Source: Candidatus Rokuibacteriota bacterium
Lineage (GTDB): Bacteria > Methylomirabilota > Methylomirabilia > Rokubacteriales > CSP1-6
Assembly (NCBI GenBank): GCA_003221695.1
Contig: QHSX01000060.1
Coordinates: 60,567 to 124,566 of the forward strand
Direction of reading: 5' to 3'
DNA: 64,000 bases
The translations under genes and the position numbers were made by a program. Under the pieces are notes generated by a model, which was given only the letters and a program-made list of their open reading frames with translations, made no database searches and had not been told where the DNA came from. The number at the start of each line of letters is the position of its first letter. The first letter of the stretch is position 1. Positions 25,280 through 33,156 of this stretch are shown here, in pieces.

Positions 25280-26272
25280 GTGCTGATCCTCGGGCGCGCC
25301 GACCTCGAGACGCTTCTCACTCCGCGCGACGTCATCGACGCGCTCGCCCAGGCATTCGGACGTCACGCCGGCGGCCGGACCTCCGTCCCGCCGCGCGGCG
25401 TGACCTCCGTGGGTGCCGCCGGCATGCTCCTCGTCATGCCGGCGGCATCGCTCCCAGTGGCCGGCGAGTACCAAGGCGGGGGGCTCGGGGTCAAGCTGGT
25501 CACGTACTACCCGCGGAACCGGGAGCGTGGCCACGCGACCCATCTCGCCAGCTATATCCTCATGGACCACGCCACGGGGGAGCCGCAGGCGCTCCTCGAG
25601 GCGAGCTTCCTGACGGCCCTCCGCACCGGCGCGACCTCGGCCCTCGCGGCCAGGCACCTGGCGCGACCCGACAGCCGGCGGGTCGCGTGCTTCGGCACCA
25701 GCGTGCAGGCGCGCCAGCAGCTCCGGTGCCTCGCCGCCGCCTTCGCGCTCGAGCGCGTCGTCGCTCTCGGACGCGATGCACAGCGCGCTCGGAGGTTCGC
25801 CCAGGCGATGGCCGTGGAGCTCGGCATCGCCGTGGAGCCGAGCCACGATCCGCGCGCGGCGGTGAGCGGCGCCGACATCGTCACGTGCGCGACGACGTCG
25901 CCGACACCCCTCTTCGCGGGCGCCGACCTCCGCCCCGGGACCCATGTGGATGCCGTCGGCTCGTTCCGTCCGGAGACTCGCGAGGTCGACACCGAGACTG
26001 TCCGCCGGGCCCGCGTCGTCGTCGACGCCTACCCGGCGGCGCTCGCCGAGGCGGGCGATCTCCTGATCCCGCTGGGCGAGGGCGCGATCACGCTCCAGCA
26101 CGTCGTGGCCGAGCTCGCTGAGCTGGTGGCGGGCTCACGACAGGGCCGCGAGCGCCCTGACCAAGTCACGCTCTTCAAGTCGGTCGGGTTCGCGCTCGAG
26201 GACCTCGCGGCCGCGACGCTCGCGTACGATCGGGCAAGGGCGCGATCCATCGGCTTGGAGGTCACGCTGTGA
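25280..26272 (+). CDS. Ornithine cyclodeaminase / mu-crystallin family protein
   Basis: The 330-residue protein starts at a GTG ([20 protein letters not shown]) and shows the family's fold: an N-terminal substrate domain with [10 protein letters not shown] and [40 protein letters not shown], then a Rossmann domain [20 protein letters not shown] and [20 protein letters not shown] followed by [18 protein letters not shown]. Members include ornithine cyclodeaminases, ketimine reductases and alanine dehydrogenases, so the exact substrate cannot be given. The nucleotide loop reads GTSVQA rather than the usual GxGxQA: the first Gly is kept but the second is Ser. It sits between the MaoC gene and a FAD oxidoreductase, a setting typical of amino-acid or opine degradation. 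Confidence 0.85.
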   Translation: MLILGRADLETLLTPRDVIDALAQAFGRHAGGRTSVPPRGVTSVGAAGMLLVMPAASLPVAGEYQGGGLGVKLVTYYPRNRERGHATHLASYILMDHATGEPQALLEASFLTALRTGATSALAARHLARPDSRRVACFGTSVQARQQLRCLAAAFALERVVALGRDAQRARRFAQAMAVELGIAVEPSHDPRAAVSGADIVTCATTSPTPLFAGADLRPGTHVDAVGSFRPETREVDTETVRRARVVVDAYPAALAEAGDLLIPLGEGAITLQHVVAELAELVAGSRQGRERPDQVTLFKSVGFALEDLAAATLAYDRARARSIGLEVTL

Positions 26273-26358
26273 CGCCCGGCTCGGTCCGTCAGGGCGACCG
26301 CATCCACCTCGTCGGCGCCGGCGAGGCTGCGGCGGTGGTCGCCGCTGGGCGAACGTGA
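26269..26358 (+). CDS. Possible 29-residue small protein between two GTGA overlaps
   Basis: A GTG at 26269 overlaps the ornithine-cyclodeaminase stop as GTGA. The frame runs 29 codons to a TGA at 26356-26358, which itself overlaps the GTG of the FAD oxidoreductase (GTGA). The peptide begins [20 protein letters not shown] and ends in an Ala/Val-rich stretch. I do not recognise it. It could be a true small protein, a degraded remnant, or a coupling device that carries ribosomes from one gene to the next. The double GTGA arrangement matches the other coupled starts in this window (pilN, livM, thiL, hyuB), which is the only positive evidence. Confidence 0.3.
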   Translation: MTPGSVRQGDRIHLVGAGEAAAVVAAGRT

Positions 26359-27527
26359 CGTCCACCGCCGACGTCGTCATCATCGGCGGGGGCGTCACCG
26401 GCGCCTCGCTCGCCTTCCACCTGACCGGGCTCGGCGTGGGGAGAGTGCTCGTGCTGGAGCGCCGCTTCCTCGCCGCCGGGGGCACCGGGCACTCGGTCGG
26501 CATCATCCGCCAGCTCTACCCGACGCCCGAGACGAGCGCGATGGTCCTGCGCTCGCTCCGCGTCTTTCAGCGTTTCCGCGACGTGGTCGGCAGCGAGGCG
26601 GGCTACGTGGGCTGCGGCGCGCTGATCGGCGTCTCGCCAGCCATGCGCCCGAAGCTCGAGACGACGCTCGCCGTCCAGCGGGCGCTCGGCATCCGGGCCG
26701 AGCTCCTCGAGCCCGACGACGTGGCGCGCGTGGAGCCGCGGGTCGACCCGGCGGGGCTCGGTGCCGTGCTCTACGAGCCCGAGTCGGGCTACGGCGATCC
26801 GACCGCGGTCACGCTCGGCTACGCGGGCGCAGCTCGACGTCGGGGCGCGGTCATCGAACAGAGCGCCGAGGTGGTTGCGATCCACCAGGCGGGCGGCCGC
26901 GTCACCGGCGTCACGACCGCGGGCGGCGAGCGCGTCGACGCGCCCGTCGTCGTGAACGCCGCGGGGCTCTGGTCGCCCGGCGTCGCGCGGCTCGCGGGTG
27001 TAGAGCTCCCGATCGTGATCGGCCGCCATCCCGTCTTCGTCGTGGAGCGCGATCCGTCGTTCGGCGGGCCCCACCTCGTCTATCTGGACCTCGCCGGGGG
27101 AAGCTATGTGCGCCCCGAGACCGGGAACCTCACGCTCACGGGCTCGCTCACCGACGACGAGGCCGAGCATCCGATGGACCCCGACCTTCTCGGCGGCGAA
27201 GCGGGCTTCGAAGAGGCGAGCACGATCCTCGAGCGCACGGGGCGCGCCGTGCCGCGGCTCGCCGACGCCCGCTACCGCCGGGGATACGCCGGCGCCTTCG
27301 ACATCACACCCGACTGGATGCCGATCCTCGACGAGTCGCCCGTTCGCGGCTTCTTCATCGCCGCCGGCCTGAGCGGCCACGGGTTCAAGCTGGCCCCGGC
27401 GGTCGGCGAGCTGATGGCAGCGCTCATCGCGCAGACCACGCCGCCCGTGAGCCCCGCGCCCTTCGCCTTCGGGCGCTTCACGCGCTCGACCGTGGCCGGA
27501 ACGTTCGTCGCGTCCTACCTCCGTTGA
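26355..27527 (+). CDS. FAD-dependent oxidoreductase (DAO family)
   Basis: The 390-residue protein is a D-amino-acid-oxidase/sarcosine-oxidase-like flavoenzyme. It starts at a GTG with TADVVIIGGGVTGASLAFHL, the GxGxxG dinucleotide-binding loop for FAD, followed by VLVLERRFLAAGGTGHSVGI, a run that ends at the flavin-contact Gly-rich site. Later blocks are VVNAAGLWSPGVARLAGVEL and, near the C-terminus, AFDITPDWMPILDESPVRGF with FIAAGLSGHGFKLAPAVGEL, the family's closing signature. Such enzymes oxidise a secondary or primary amine of an amino acid to an imine. Its neighbours (ornithine cyclodeaminase-like reductase and MaoC) support a role in amino-acid degradation. No terminator is evident after it. 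Confidence 0.9.
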   Translation: MTSTADVVIIGGGVTGASLAFHLTGLGVGRVLVLERRFLAAGGTGHSVGIIRQLYPTPETSAMVLRSLRVFQRFRDVVGSEAGYVGCGALIGVSPAMRPKLETTLAVQRALGIRAELLEPDDVARVEPRVDPAGLGAVLYEPESGYGDPTAVTLGYAGAARRRGAVIEQSAEVVAIHQAGGRVTGVTTAGGERVDAPVVVNAAGLWSPGVARLAGVELPIVIGRHPVFVVERDPSFGGPHLVYLDLAGGSYVRPETGNLTLTGSLTDDEAEHPMDPDLLGGEAGFEEASTILERTGRAVPRLADARYRRGYAGAFDITPDWMPILDESPVRGFFIAAGLSGHGFKLAPAVGELMAALIAQTTPPVSPAPFAFGRFTRSTVAGTFVASYLR

Positions 27528-27645
27528 CACGCTCAGGTGACAAAAACGCGACCCCGGTGGGACGCTGCCGAAGAGCGCCCAGCGGGCCCGGCCTGTCGGT
27601 CTGGAGTTGTCGCTGGTTAAGGGACGGCCCTGCCGGCAGTCTGTC

Positions 27646-27661
27646 TGGCGTACCGCTTGCA
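27646..27661 (+). promoter_or_regulatory. Candidate sigma-54 (-24/-12) promoter
   Basis: TGGCGTA-CCGC-TTGCA matches the sigma-54 consensus at TGGC and TTGCA, with GG and GC 10 nt apart; the -22 to -20 bases differ. Transcription would start near 27672 and read into the GT39-GT2-asnB-methyltransferase operon. It is weaker than the element at 22986-23001. Confidence 0.45.
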
Positions 27662-27753
27662 TGGCGGAGTGGTCCCGAATTCACGGGGACTCCCTGACCG
27701 CACCTAGAATGAATCGCGACAGCGTCACGAGTCTGGGTTCCGGGCGTGCCAAC

Positions 27754-27759
27754 TATAAT
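27754..27759 (+). promoter_or_regulatory. Perfect -10 hexamer 6 nt before a GTG start
   Basis: TATAAT is followed by exactly 6 nt and then the GTG at 27766, the spacing expected when transcription starts on the start codon. The -35 region is poor. Confidence 0.4.
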
Positions 27760-27765
27760 GGCGTC

Positions 27766-29301
27766 GTGCCGCTGATCGAGCGAATCGAGCGGGCGCACGC
27801 GGCCATCGTCTACGGATTGCTCGCTGTCCTCTTGGCGGCGGTCTTCGTCCCAATGTCGCTTCTGAGGCTCGTCGACGGGGACGAGGGCACCTACCTGCTC
27901 GTCTCGCGGCTGGTGGTCGAGGGGCAGGTCCCGTACCACGACTTCTTCTACCCGCAGATGTTCCTGCTTCCCTACGTCTACGGCGCATGGATGAAGCTGG
28001 TGAGCTATTCCTGGTATGGGGCGCGCGTGCTCTCCGCGGTCTTCTCGATCGCCTTGGGTCTGCTCGTCTGCCGCCAGGCGGCTCGGCTCGCAGGCGCACG
28101 GCGCTGGGGCGTCCTCGCCGTTGTCCTCTTCACTTTTTCCAGCCTCGCCTTCGGTTGGTATCCGCTCGTCAAGACGTTCGTGTTGCCCACCCTGTTCCTC
28201 TTCGCGGCGTACGCGGTCCTCTCGTCAGCGTCACGCTGGAGGTGGGTCGCGAGCGGCGTGCTGATCGGCCTCGCCACGGACTGCCGCGTCTACCTCATCG
28301 CGGTCGTCCCGGCATTCGTCCTCGAGCTCTATCTGACGGAGGCGGACACCAGACGCCGGCTGATGCACTTCGCGCGGTTTGCGATCGGCCTCGCGCTCGC
28401 GCTCCTTCCGAACGAGCTCTTCTTCCTGATCGAGCCGCGAACATTCCTGTTCAACATCGTCGGCAACCAGGTGATCCGGTCGGACTTCGGGTTGCTCGGC
28501 TGGGTGGAGCAGCGGGTCGGGGTTGTCGAGCAACTCCTCGCGATCAACCGCGCCGATGGCGTGACGAGCTTCCAGTTCCTCCTCCTCTTCCTGCTGAATC
28601 TCACATCCTGGGTGTCGAGCGCGCTCTTGAGAGAGCAACCGTCCCTCGTGTCAACCATTGTCCTCTCTCTGCTCCTCATCAGCCTGGCGCCGACCCCGGT
28701 GTACACGCAATACTTCTGCATCCCGATTCCATTCCTCGTCGTGAACGCCGTGGTCTTCCTCGCCCGGCTGGACCGAGACGCTCTCGGCCCTAGGCTCCGG
28801 CACCTCTTTGCGTCCATCGCTGCCGTCTACGTCCTCGTCTCGCCCTTCGATCTTTACCGCTACAGTTACGGTGGAGCGCTCGTCCCTGGAATCACCGGCG
28901 CCGCCAACGTCGTCGACTGGCGGATCCCGACGATCAGGGCGGTGGCGCGGGCAATCGATCACAACCTTCGTCGTGATCGGCAGCTCGCGATCAGTTTCTG
29001 GCCGGGGTACTTCGTGGAGACCAGGGCTTCGCTCCTTCCCGGCCTGGAGAATCACTTCGCCCTCATCTTCTCTCGCAAGGTGAGCCCTCACGAGGTCACG
29101 CAATTCAAGCTCATGTCGTACCCGGAGCTCGCCAGGCACCTGCGCCAGCGCACGGTCGACGTCATCGTTCTCGGGAACTGGACGGACTGGACCCACAACA
29201 GAGAATCGATTCGAAGCCAGATCGTCCAGAACGGGTACGTGATGAAAGAGAGGATCGCGAACACCGAGATCTACACACCCGCGCTCGATGGGCACCAATG
29301 A
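27766..29301 (+). CDS. GT39-type membrane glycosyltransferase
   Basis: The 511-residue polytopic protein begins PLIERIERAHAAIVYGLLAV, then has the first-loop catalytic-type motif LLRLVDGDEGTYLLVSRLVV (Asp-Glu), and QVPYHDFFYPQMFLLPYVYG, a PMT_2 hallmark. About eleven membrane helices are followed by a soluble C-terminal domain with AISFWPGYFVETRASLLPGL. Codon use and GC (about 58% in a 60-base sample) are lower than in the housekeeping genes, as for the other glycan genes. Its ATGA overlap with the following GT2 gene suggests that the GT2 makes its lipid-linked donor. The start is uncertain: GTG 27766 (leaderless context) or ATG 27709. The acceptor is unknown. Confidence 0.72.
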   Translation: MPLIERIERAHAAIVYGLLAVLLAAVFVPMSLLRLVDGDEGTYLLVSRLVVEGQVPYHDFFYPQMFLLPYVYGAWMKLVSYSWYGARVLSAVFSIALGLLVCRQAARLAGARRWGVLAVVLFTFSSLAFGWYPLVKTFVLPTLFLFAAYAVLSSASRWRWVASGVLIGLATDCRVYLIAVVPAFVLELYLTEADTRRRLMHFARFAIGLALALLPNELFFLIEPRTFLFNIVGNQVIRSDFGLLGWVEQRVGVVEQLLAINRADGVTSFQFLLLFLLNLTSWVSSALLREQPSLVSTIVLSLLLISLAPTPVYTQYFCIPIPFLVVNAVVFLARLDRDALGPRLRHLFASIAAVYVLVSPFDLYRYSYGGALVPGITGAANVVDWRIPTIRAVARAIDHNLRRDRQLAISFWPGYFVETRASLLPGLENHFALIFSRKVSPHEVTQFKLMSYPELARHLRQRTVDVIVLGNWTDWTHNRESIRSQIVQNGYVMKERIANTEIYTPALDGHQ

Positions 29302-30266
29302 GCGGACACGACGCGACACCGCTCTCCGTCGTCCTCCCCGTCCTCAACGAGCTCGACAACCTCGAGCCACTCCACGCGCGTCTCACTGAAGCGCTCGAAC
29401 CGATGGGGCGCGAGTACGAGGTGATCTATGTCGACGACGGCTCGACGGACGGCTCGTGGGAGGGGCTCAAGAAGATCGCGGCGCGCGACCGTCGCGTCCG
29501 CCTTGTGCGTTTCAGGCGGAACTTCGGCCAGACCTCTGCCCTGGCCGCCGGGCTCGCCTATTCGCGGCACCCGATCCTGGTGACGCTCGACGCCGATCTC
29601 CAGAACGACCCGGCCGATATCCCCCGCCTGGTCGAGCGGCTCGGCGACTCCTACGATGTTGTCGCGGGCTGGCGCCGGCATCGAGAGGACCCGTGGCTCA
29701 CGCGGCTCCTGCCCTCCCACGTGGCGAACTTCCTCGTCCGCCTCGTGAGCGGCGTCCCCCTGCACGACTTCGGCTGCACGCTCAGGGTCTACCGGCGCGA
29801 GATCGTCCAGGATCTCAGCCTCTACGGCGAGATGCACCGCTTCCTGCCGGTGCTGGCGCAGGAAGTCGGCGGACGCGTGACGGAGCTCGAGGTGGTCCAC
29901 CACCCGCGCACGCACGGCGTCTCGAAGTACAGTGTCCTCCGGACCTACAAGGTGCTCGTCGACATCATCACGCTCAAGTTCATCGGGGACTTCCAGTCGC
30001 GGCCGACCTACGTGTTCGGGGGCTTCGGGCTCTTCGCCTTGATGCTCGGCTTCCTCGCGCTCGACGTCGTGGCCTACCGCGTGTTCGTGCTCGGACGGCT
30101 CGAGGCGACGCCGATGGTCTTCCTGATGGTGATCTTCTTCCTGACGGGCGTCTTCTCACTCTTCATCGGCTTCCTCGCCGAGATCGTGATCCGGGGCTTC
30201 CACCACACCCAGCGCAAGCCCACCTACCACGTCCGCGAGACGGTGGGCGTGGACCGGACGGGCTGA
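29298..30266 (+). CDS. GT2 polyprenyl-phosphate glycosyltransferase (GtrB/DPM1-like)
   Basis: The 322-residue enzyme makes a polyprenyl-phosphate sugar at the cytoplasmic face of the membrane. It shows PLSVVLPVLNELDNLEPLHA, the nucleotide-sugar block YEVIYVDDGSTDGSWEGLKK, RFRRNFGQTSALAAGLAYSR and the DxD in LVTLDADLQNDPADIPRLVE. C-terminal motifs follow (DFGCTLRVYRREIVQDL and VVHHPRTHGVSKYSVLRTYK). Two membrane helices at about 235-255 and 270-292 (VFLMVIFFLTGVFSLFIGFL) match the GtrB/ArnC type. Unlike the fusion gene at 20246-21727 it keeps these helices. It overlaps the upstream GT39 gene by 4 bp, a donor-maker plus transferase pair. Confidence 0.9.
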   Translation: MSGHDATPLSVVLPVLNELDNLEPLHARLTEALEPMGREYEVIYVDDGSTDGSWEGLKKIAARDRRVRLVRFRRNFGQTSALAAGLAYSRHPILVTLDADLQNDPADIPRLVERLGDSYDVVAGWRRHREDPWLTRLLPSHVANFLVRLVSGVPLHDFGCTLRVYRREIVQDLSLYGEMHRFLPVLAQEVGGRVTELEVVHHPRTHGVSKYSVLRTYKVLVDIITLKFIGDFQSRPTYVFGGFGLFALMLGFLALDVVAYRVFVLGRLEATPMVFLMVIFFLTGVFSLFIGFLAEIVIRGFHHTQRKPTYHVRETVGVDRTG

Positions 30267-30271
30267 CCGCC

Positions 30272-32161
30272 GTGTGCGGCATCGTCGGCAATATCCTGGC
30301 ACGCGCCGACCGGAGGCCCGACCCCGCCGTGCTCCAGCGGATGAACGAGCGGCTTGCCCACCGCGGGCCCGACGACGAAGGCATCCTCGTCCAGGGTCCC
30401 GCGGGACTCGCCATGCGACGGCTCAAGATCATCGATCTCGCGACCGGCCACCAGCCGATGGCGGGCGAAGGGCGGCGCGTCTGGGTCGTCTTCAACGGCG
30501 AGATCTACAACTACCGCGAGCTCGGGGCAAACCTCGCCGCGCGCGGCCATACGTTCACGACACACTCGGATACCGAAGTGATCGTACACGGGTACGAGGA
30601 CCGTGGCCTCGCTTCGCTCGATGACCTGGAGGGCATGTTCGCCTTCGCGATCTGGGACGCGCCGGCCCGCACGCTGGTGCTCGCCCGCGACCGTCTCGGG
30701 ATCAAACCCCTCTACTACGCGGTCCTGCCAGATCAGATCGTCTTTGCCTCCGAGCTCAGAGCGCTGGTCGAACACCCGGCGGTCGAGCGAACGCTCGACC
30801 TCACGGCGCTCTCACGCTACCTCGCCCACGAGTACGTCCCGGCACCGCACTCGATCTTCCGTGGGGTCCGCAAGCTCGCGGCCGGCCACTGGCTCACGTA
30901 TTCGGACGGCCGCGTGAAGGTCGAGCCTTACTGGGACGTCCGCTTCCAGGGCGACCGCGCGATGGGCGAGGCCGACGCGGTGGAGGCGTTGCGTGCCGTG
31001 CTCGATCTCTCGGTGCGGCAGCACCTCGTGAGCGACGTGCCGCTGGGCGTCTTCCTCTCGGGGGGGATCGACTCGAGCGCGGTCGCGGCGCTCGCCGCGC
31101 GTCACCTTCCCGGTCGTCTCAAGACCTTCTCGATCGGTTTCGAAGACCCGTCCTTCGACGAGACCGCGCATGCGCGCTCCGTCGCGCGCGGGCTCGATGC
31201 CGACCATCACGAAGAGATCTTAGGCCCGCGCGCAGCGCTCGACCTCGTGGCGCGGCTTCCCGAGCTCCTCGACGAACCGCTCGGCGACGCGTCGCTCCTC
31301 CCCACCTTCCTGCTCTCGCGCTTCACGCGGCGCTCTGTGACCGTCGCGCTTTCGGGGGACGGTGGCGACGAGCTGTTCGCCGGCTACCCGACCTACCAGG
31401 CGCACCGCCTGGCCCGTGCGCTTGAGCTCGTCCCGCGTTGGGTTCGGCAGCGCCTCGTACGTCCCGTCGTCGAGCGTCTCCCCGTCTCGCTCGATGATCT
31501 GAGCTTCGACTTCAGGCTGAAGCGATTCCTGGAAGGGATGGACTTCGCCCCCGTGGAGCGCCACGCCGCGTGGCTCGGCGCCTTCACACCGGCGGAGCAG
31601 CGGGCGCTGTTCACGTCGGACGCCCTCGCGCGCATGGAGATGGAGCCGTCGTACGCCGCGTTCCACGAGATGCTGACGCACGCGCCGTCGGCGTCAGGGC
31701 TCGAGCGCATGCTCTACCTCGACCTGAAGGGGTATCTCGGCGAGGGGGTGCTCACGAAGGTGGACCGCGCGAGCATGGCGTGCTCTCTGGAGGTGAGGTT
31801 GCCACTCCTCGACCGCCGGGTTGTCGAGCTGGCGGCGAGCCTGCCCATGCGTCTGAAGCTCCGGGGCCTCACGACCAAGTACGTGCTCAAGCGCGCGCTC
31901 TCGGGCGTGCTGCCGCGCGCGATCCTCGAGCGCCGGAAGAAGGGGTTCGGCGTCCCGCTGGCCCGCTGGTTCCGCGCCGACCTGGCGCCGCTTCTCAGGG
32001 ACGCGTGCGCGCGCGACGTGGTCTGCCGGGCCGGTCTCTTCCGGCCGGAGGCGGTCGAGCGCCTCATCGGCGAGCATGCGGCCGGGCGTCGCGACCACCG
32101 GAAGAAGCTCTATACACTCCTGGCGTTCCAGCTCTGGGCCTCGCGGTACCACCCGGCGTGA
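30272..32161 (+). CDS. asnB: Asparagine synthase-type glutamine amidotransferase
   Basis: The 629-residue protein has an N-terminal class II glutaminase domain (nucleophile Cys2 in CGIVGNIL, then HRGPDDEGILVQGPAG and FNGEIYNYRELG) and a C-terminal ATP pyrophosphatase domain with the PP-loop LSGGIDSSAVAALAARHLPG at about residue 262, LSGDGGDELFAGYPTYQAHR, and ERRKKGFGVPLARWFRADLA. GTG 30272 puts the Cys directly after Met, as the family requires. Members make asparagine, but copies inside polysaccharide loci are often thought to amidate a sugar acid or other glycan precursor; the context favours that here. The stop overlaps the start of the methyltransferase gene (GTGA). Confidence 0.88.
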   Translation: MCGIVGNILARADRRPDPAVLQRMNERLAHRGPDDEGILVQGPAGLAMRRLKIIDLATGHQPMAGEGRRVWVVFNGEIYNYRELGANLAARGHTFTTHSDTEVIVHGYEDRGLASLDDLEGMFAFAIWDAPARTLVLARDRLGIKPLYYAVLPDQIVFASELRALVEHPAVERTLDLTALSRYLAHEYVPAPHSIFRGVRKLAAGHWLTYSDGRVKVEPYWDVRFQGDRAMGEADAVEALRAVLDLSVRQHLVSDVPLGVFLSGGIDSSAVAALAARHLPGRLKTFSIGFEDPSFDETAHARSVARGLDADHHEEILGPRAALDLVARLPELLDEPLGDASLLPTFLLSRFTRRSVTVALSGDGGDELFAGYPTYQAHRLARALELVPRWVRQRLVRPVVERLPVSLDDLSFDFRLKRFLEGMDFAPVERHAAWLGAFTPAEQRALFTSDALARMEMEPSYAAFHEMLTHAPSASGLERMLYLDLKGYLGEGVLTKVDRASMACSLEVRLPLLDRRVVELAASLPMRLKLRGLTTKYVLKRALSGVLPRAILERRKKGFGVPLARWFRADLAPLLRDACARDVVCRAGLFRPEAVERLIGEHAAGRRDHRKKLYTLLAFQLWASRYHPA

Positions 32162-33147
32162 AACGGCGGTTGCTCGACTGGCTCGCCTGCCCGGCGTGCC
32201 GGGGCGCGATCGCTCTGACGCGCGCGGTGCCGGACGCTGGCGACATCCGCGAGGGCGAGCTCGCGTGCGGTCATTGTGGTGTGCGCTACCCGATCACGCG
32301 AGGGATCCCACGCCTTGTGCCCCCGGCCCTCGCCGCAGCAGTGAGGGCCACCGTGGAGCGCTTCGGCTACGAATGGACGCGCTTCGCGGAGCTCCGCCCG
32401 GAGTACGAGGCTCAGCTGCTCGGCTGGATGGCGCCCGTCGGCCGCGACGCCTTCGTCGGCCAGCGCGTTCTCGACGCAGGCTGCGGCAAGGGCCGTCATC
32501 TTCGCCTCGCCTCGGCGTTCGGCGCCAAGGAGGTCATCGGTGTGGACCTCGGTCTGGCCGTGGACGTCGCCGCGCAGAACACCGCCGACCTCGACAACGT
32601 CCACGTGGTTCAAGGGGACCTCACACGTCCGCCCCTCCGTCGGGAGAGCCTGGACCTCATCTACTCGATCGGCGTGCTCCACCACCTCCCCGAACCCGAG
32701 GCGGGGTTCCGCGCCCTGTCACCTCTCCTCGTTCCGGGTGGGCGGTTCGTCGCGTGGCTCTACGCCCGCGAGGGTAACGGCTGGGTGCTGGCGCTGGTCG
32801 ACCCGGCACGTCGGCTCACGAGCCGGCTGCCGCTGCCATTCGTGAGCGGGCTCGCCTGGGTCGTCGCGGTCCCGCTCTGGATCGCGCTTCGCGTGTTCTA
32901 TGCGCCGGCACGAACGCGCCCCCGGCTCGCGCGGGCGCTTCCGTACGTGAGTTACCTGACGGACCTCGTCCCGTTCCCCTTCCGGGAGGTACACTCGATC
33001 GCGTTCGACCATCTTCTCGCGCCTGTCGCGCACTACATGGCGCGCGCCAGGGTGGAGCGCGCGTTCGTCGAGGGAGGGCTCACGCTCGAGTCGCTCCGCT
33101 GGCACCACGCCAACAGCTGGGCCGCGAGCGGGAGGCGAGTGGGGTAA
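32158..33147 (+). CDS. SAM-dependent methyltransferase with N-terminal Trm112-like zinc domain
   Basis: The 329-residue protein begins RRLLDWLACPACRGAIALT with Cys11/Cys14 and a second pair Cys37/Cys40 (ACGHCG), followed by VRYPITRGIPRLVP, a Trm112-like zinc knuckle often fused to methyltransferases. Residues about 90-210 are a class I SAM domain with GQRVLDAGCGKGRHLRLASA (motif I), EVIGVDLGLAVDVAAQNTAD and LDLIYSIGVLHHLPEPEAGF. The C-terminal third (about 215-329) contains a hydrophobic patch (FVSGLAWVVAVPLWIALRVF), so it may associate with the membrane. GTG 32158 overlaps the asnB stop. Its likely target is a sugar or lipid in the surface-glycan pathway; the exact acceptor is not predictable. 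Confidence 0.82.
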   Translation: MKRRLLDWLACPACRGAIALTRAVPDAGDIREGELACGHCGVRYPITRGIPRLVPPALAAAVRATVERFGYEWTRFAELRPEYEAQLLGWMAPVGRDAFVGQRVLDAGCGKGRHLRLASAFGAKEVIGVDLGLAVDVAAQNTADLDNVHVVQGDLTRPPLRRESLDLIYSIGVLHHLPEPEAGFRALSPLLVPGGRFVAWLYAREGNGWVLALVDPARRLTSRLPLPFVSGLAWVVAVPLWIALRVFYAPARTRPRLARALPYVSYLTDLVPFPFREVHSIAFDHLLAPVAHYMARARVERAFVEGGLTLESLRWHHANSWAASGRRVG

Positions 33148-33150
33148 ACT
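33145..33150 (+). promoter_or_regulatory. Candidate -10 element for leaderless hyuA
   Basis: TAAACT ends 6 nt before the hyuA ATG, and no Shine-Dalgarno is present. It lies in the 9-bp gap and last bases of the methyltransferase gene. The arrangement equals that at aroB and at the GT39 gene starting at 27766. Confidence 0.35.
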
Positions 33151-33156
33151 TTCGTC

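Larger units (their letters stand above)
27528..27765. other. Intergenic region before the plus-strand glycan operon
   Basis: This 238-bp gap holds a -24/-12-like element (27646-27661) and a perfect TATAAT (27754-27759). A GTCCCG/CGGGGAC-type imperfect stem-loop lies near 27673-27691. An in-frame ATG at 27709 could lengthen the downstream protein by 19 residues. I saw no other gene in it. Confidence 0.4.

Noticed and set aside
27661..27710. tRNA-like segment beginning GGCGGAGTGG
   Set aside because: No T-arm or matching acceptor stem could be found; only a simple stem-loop.
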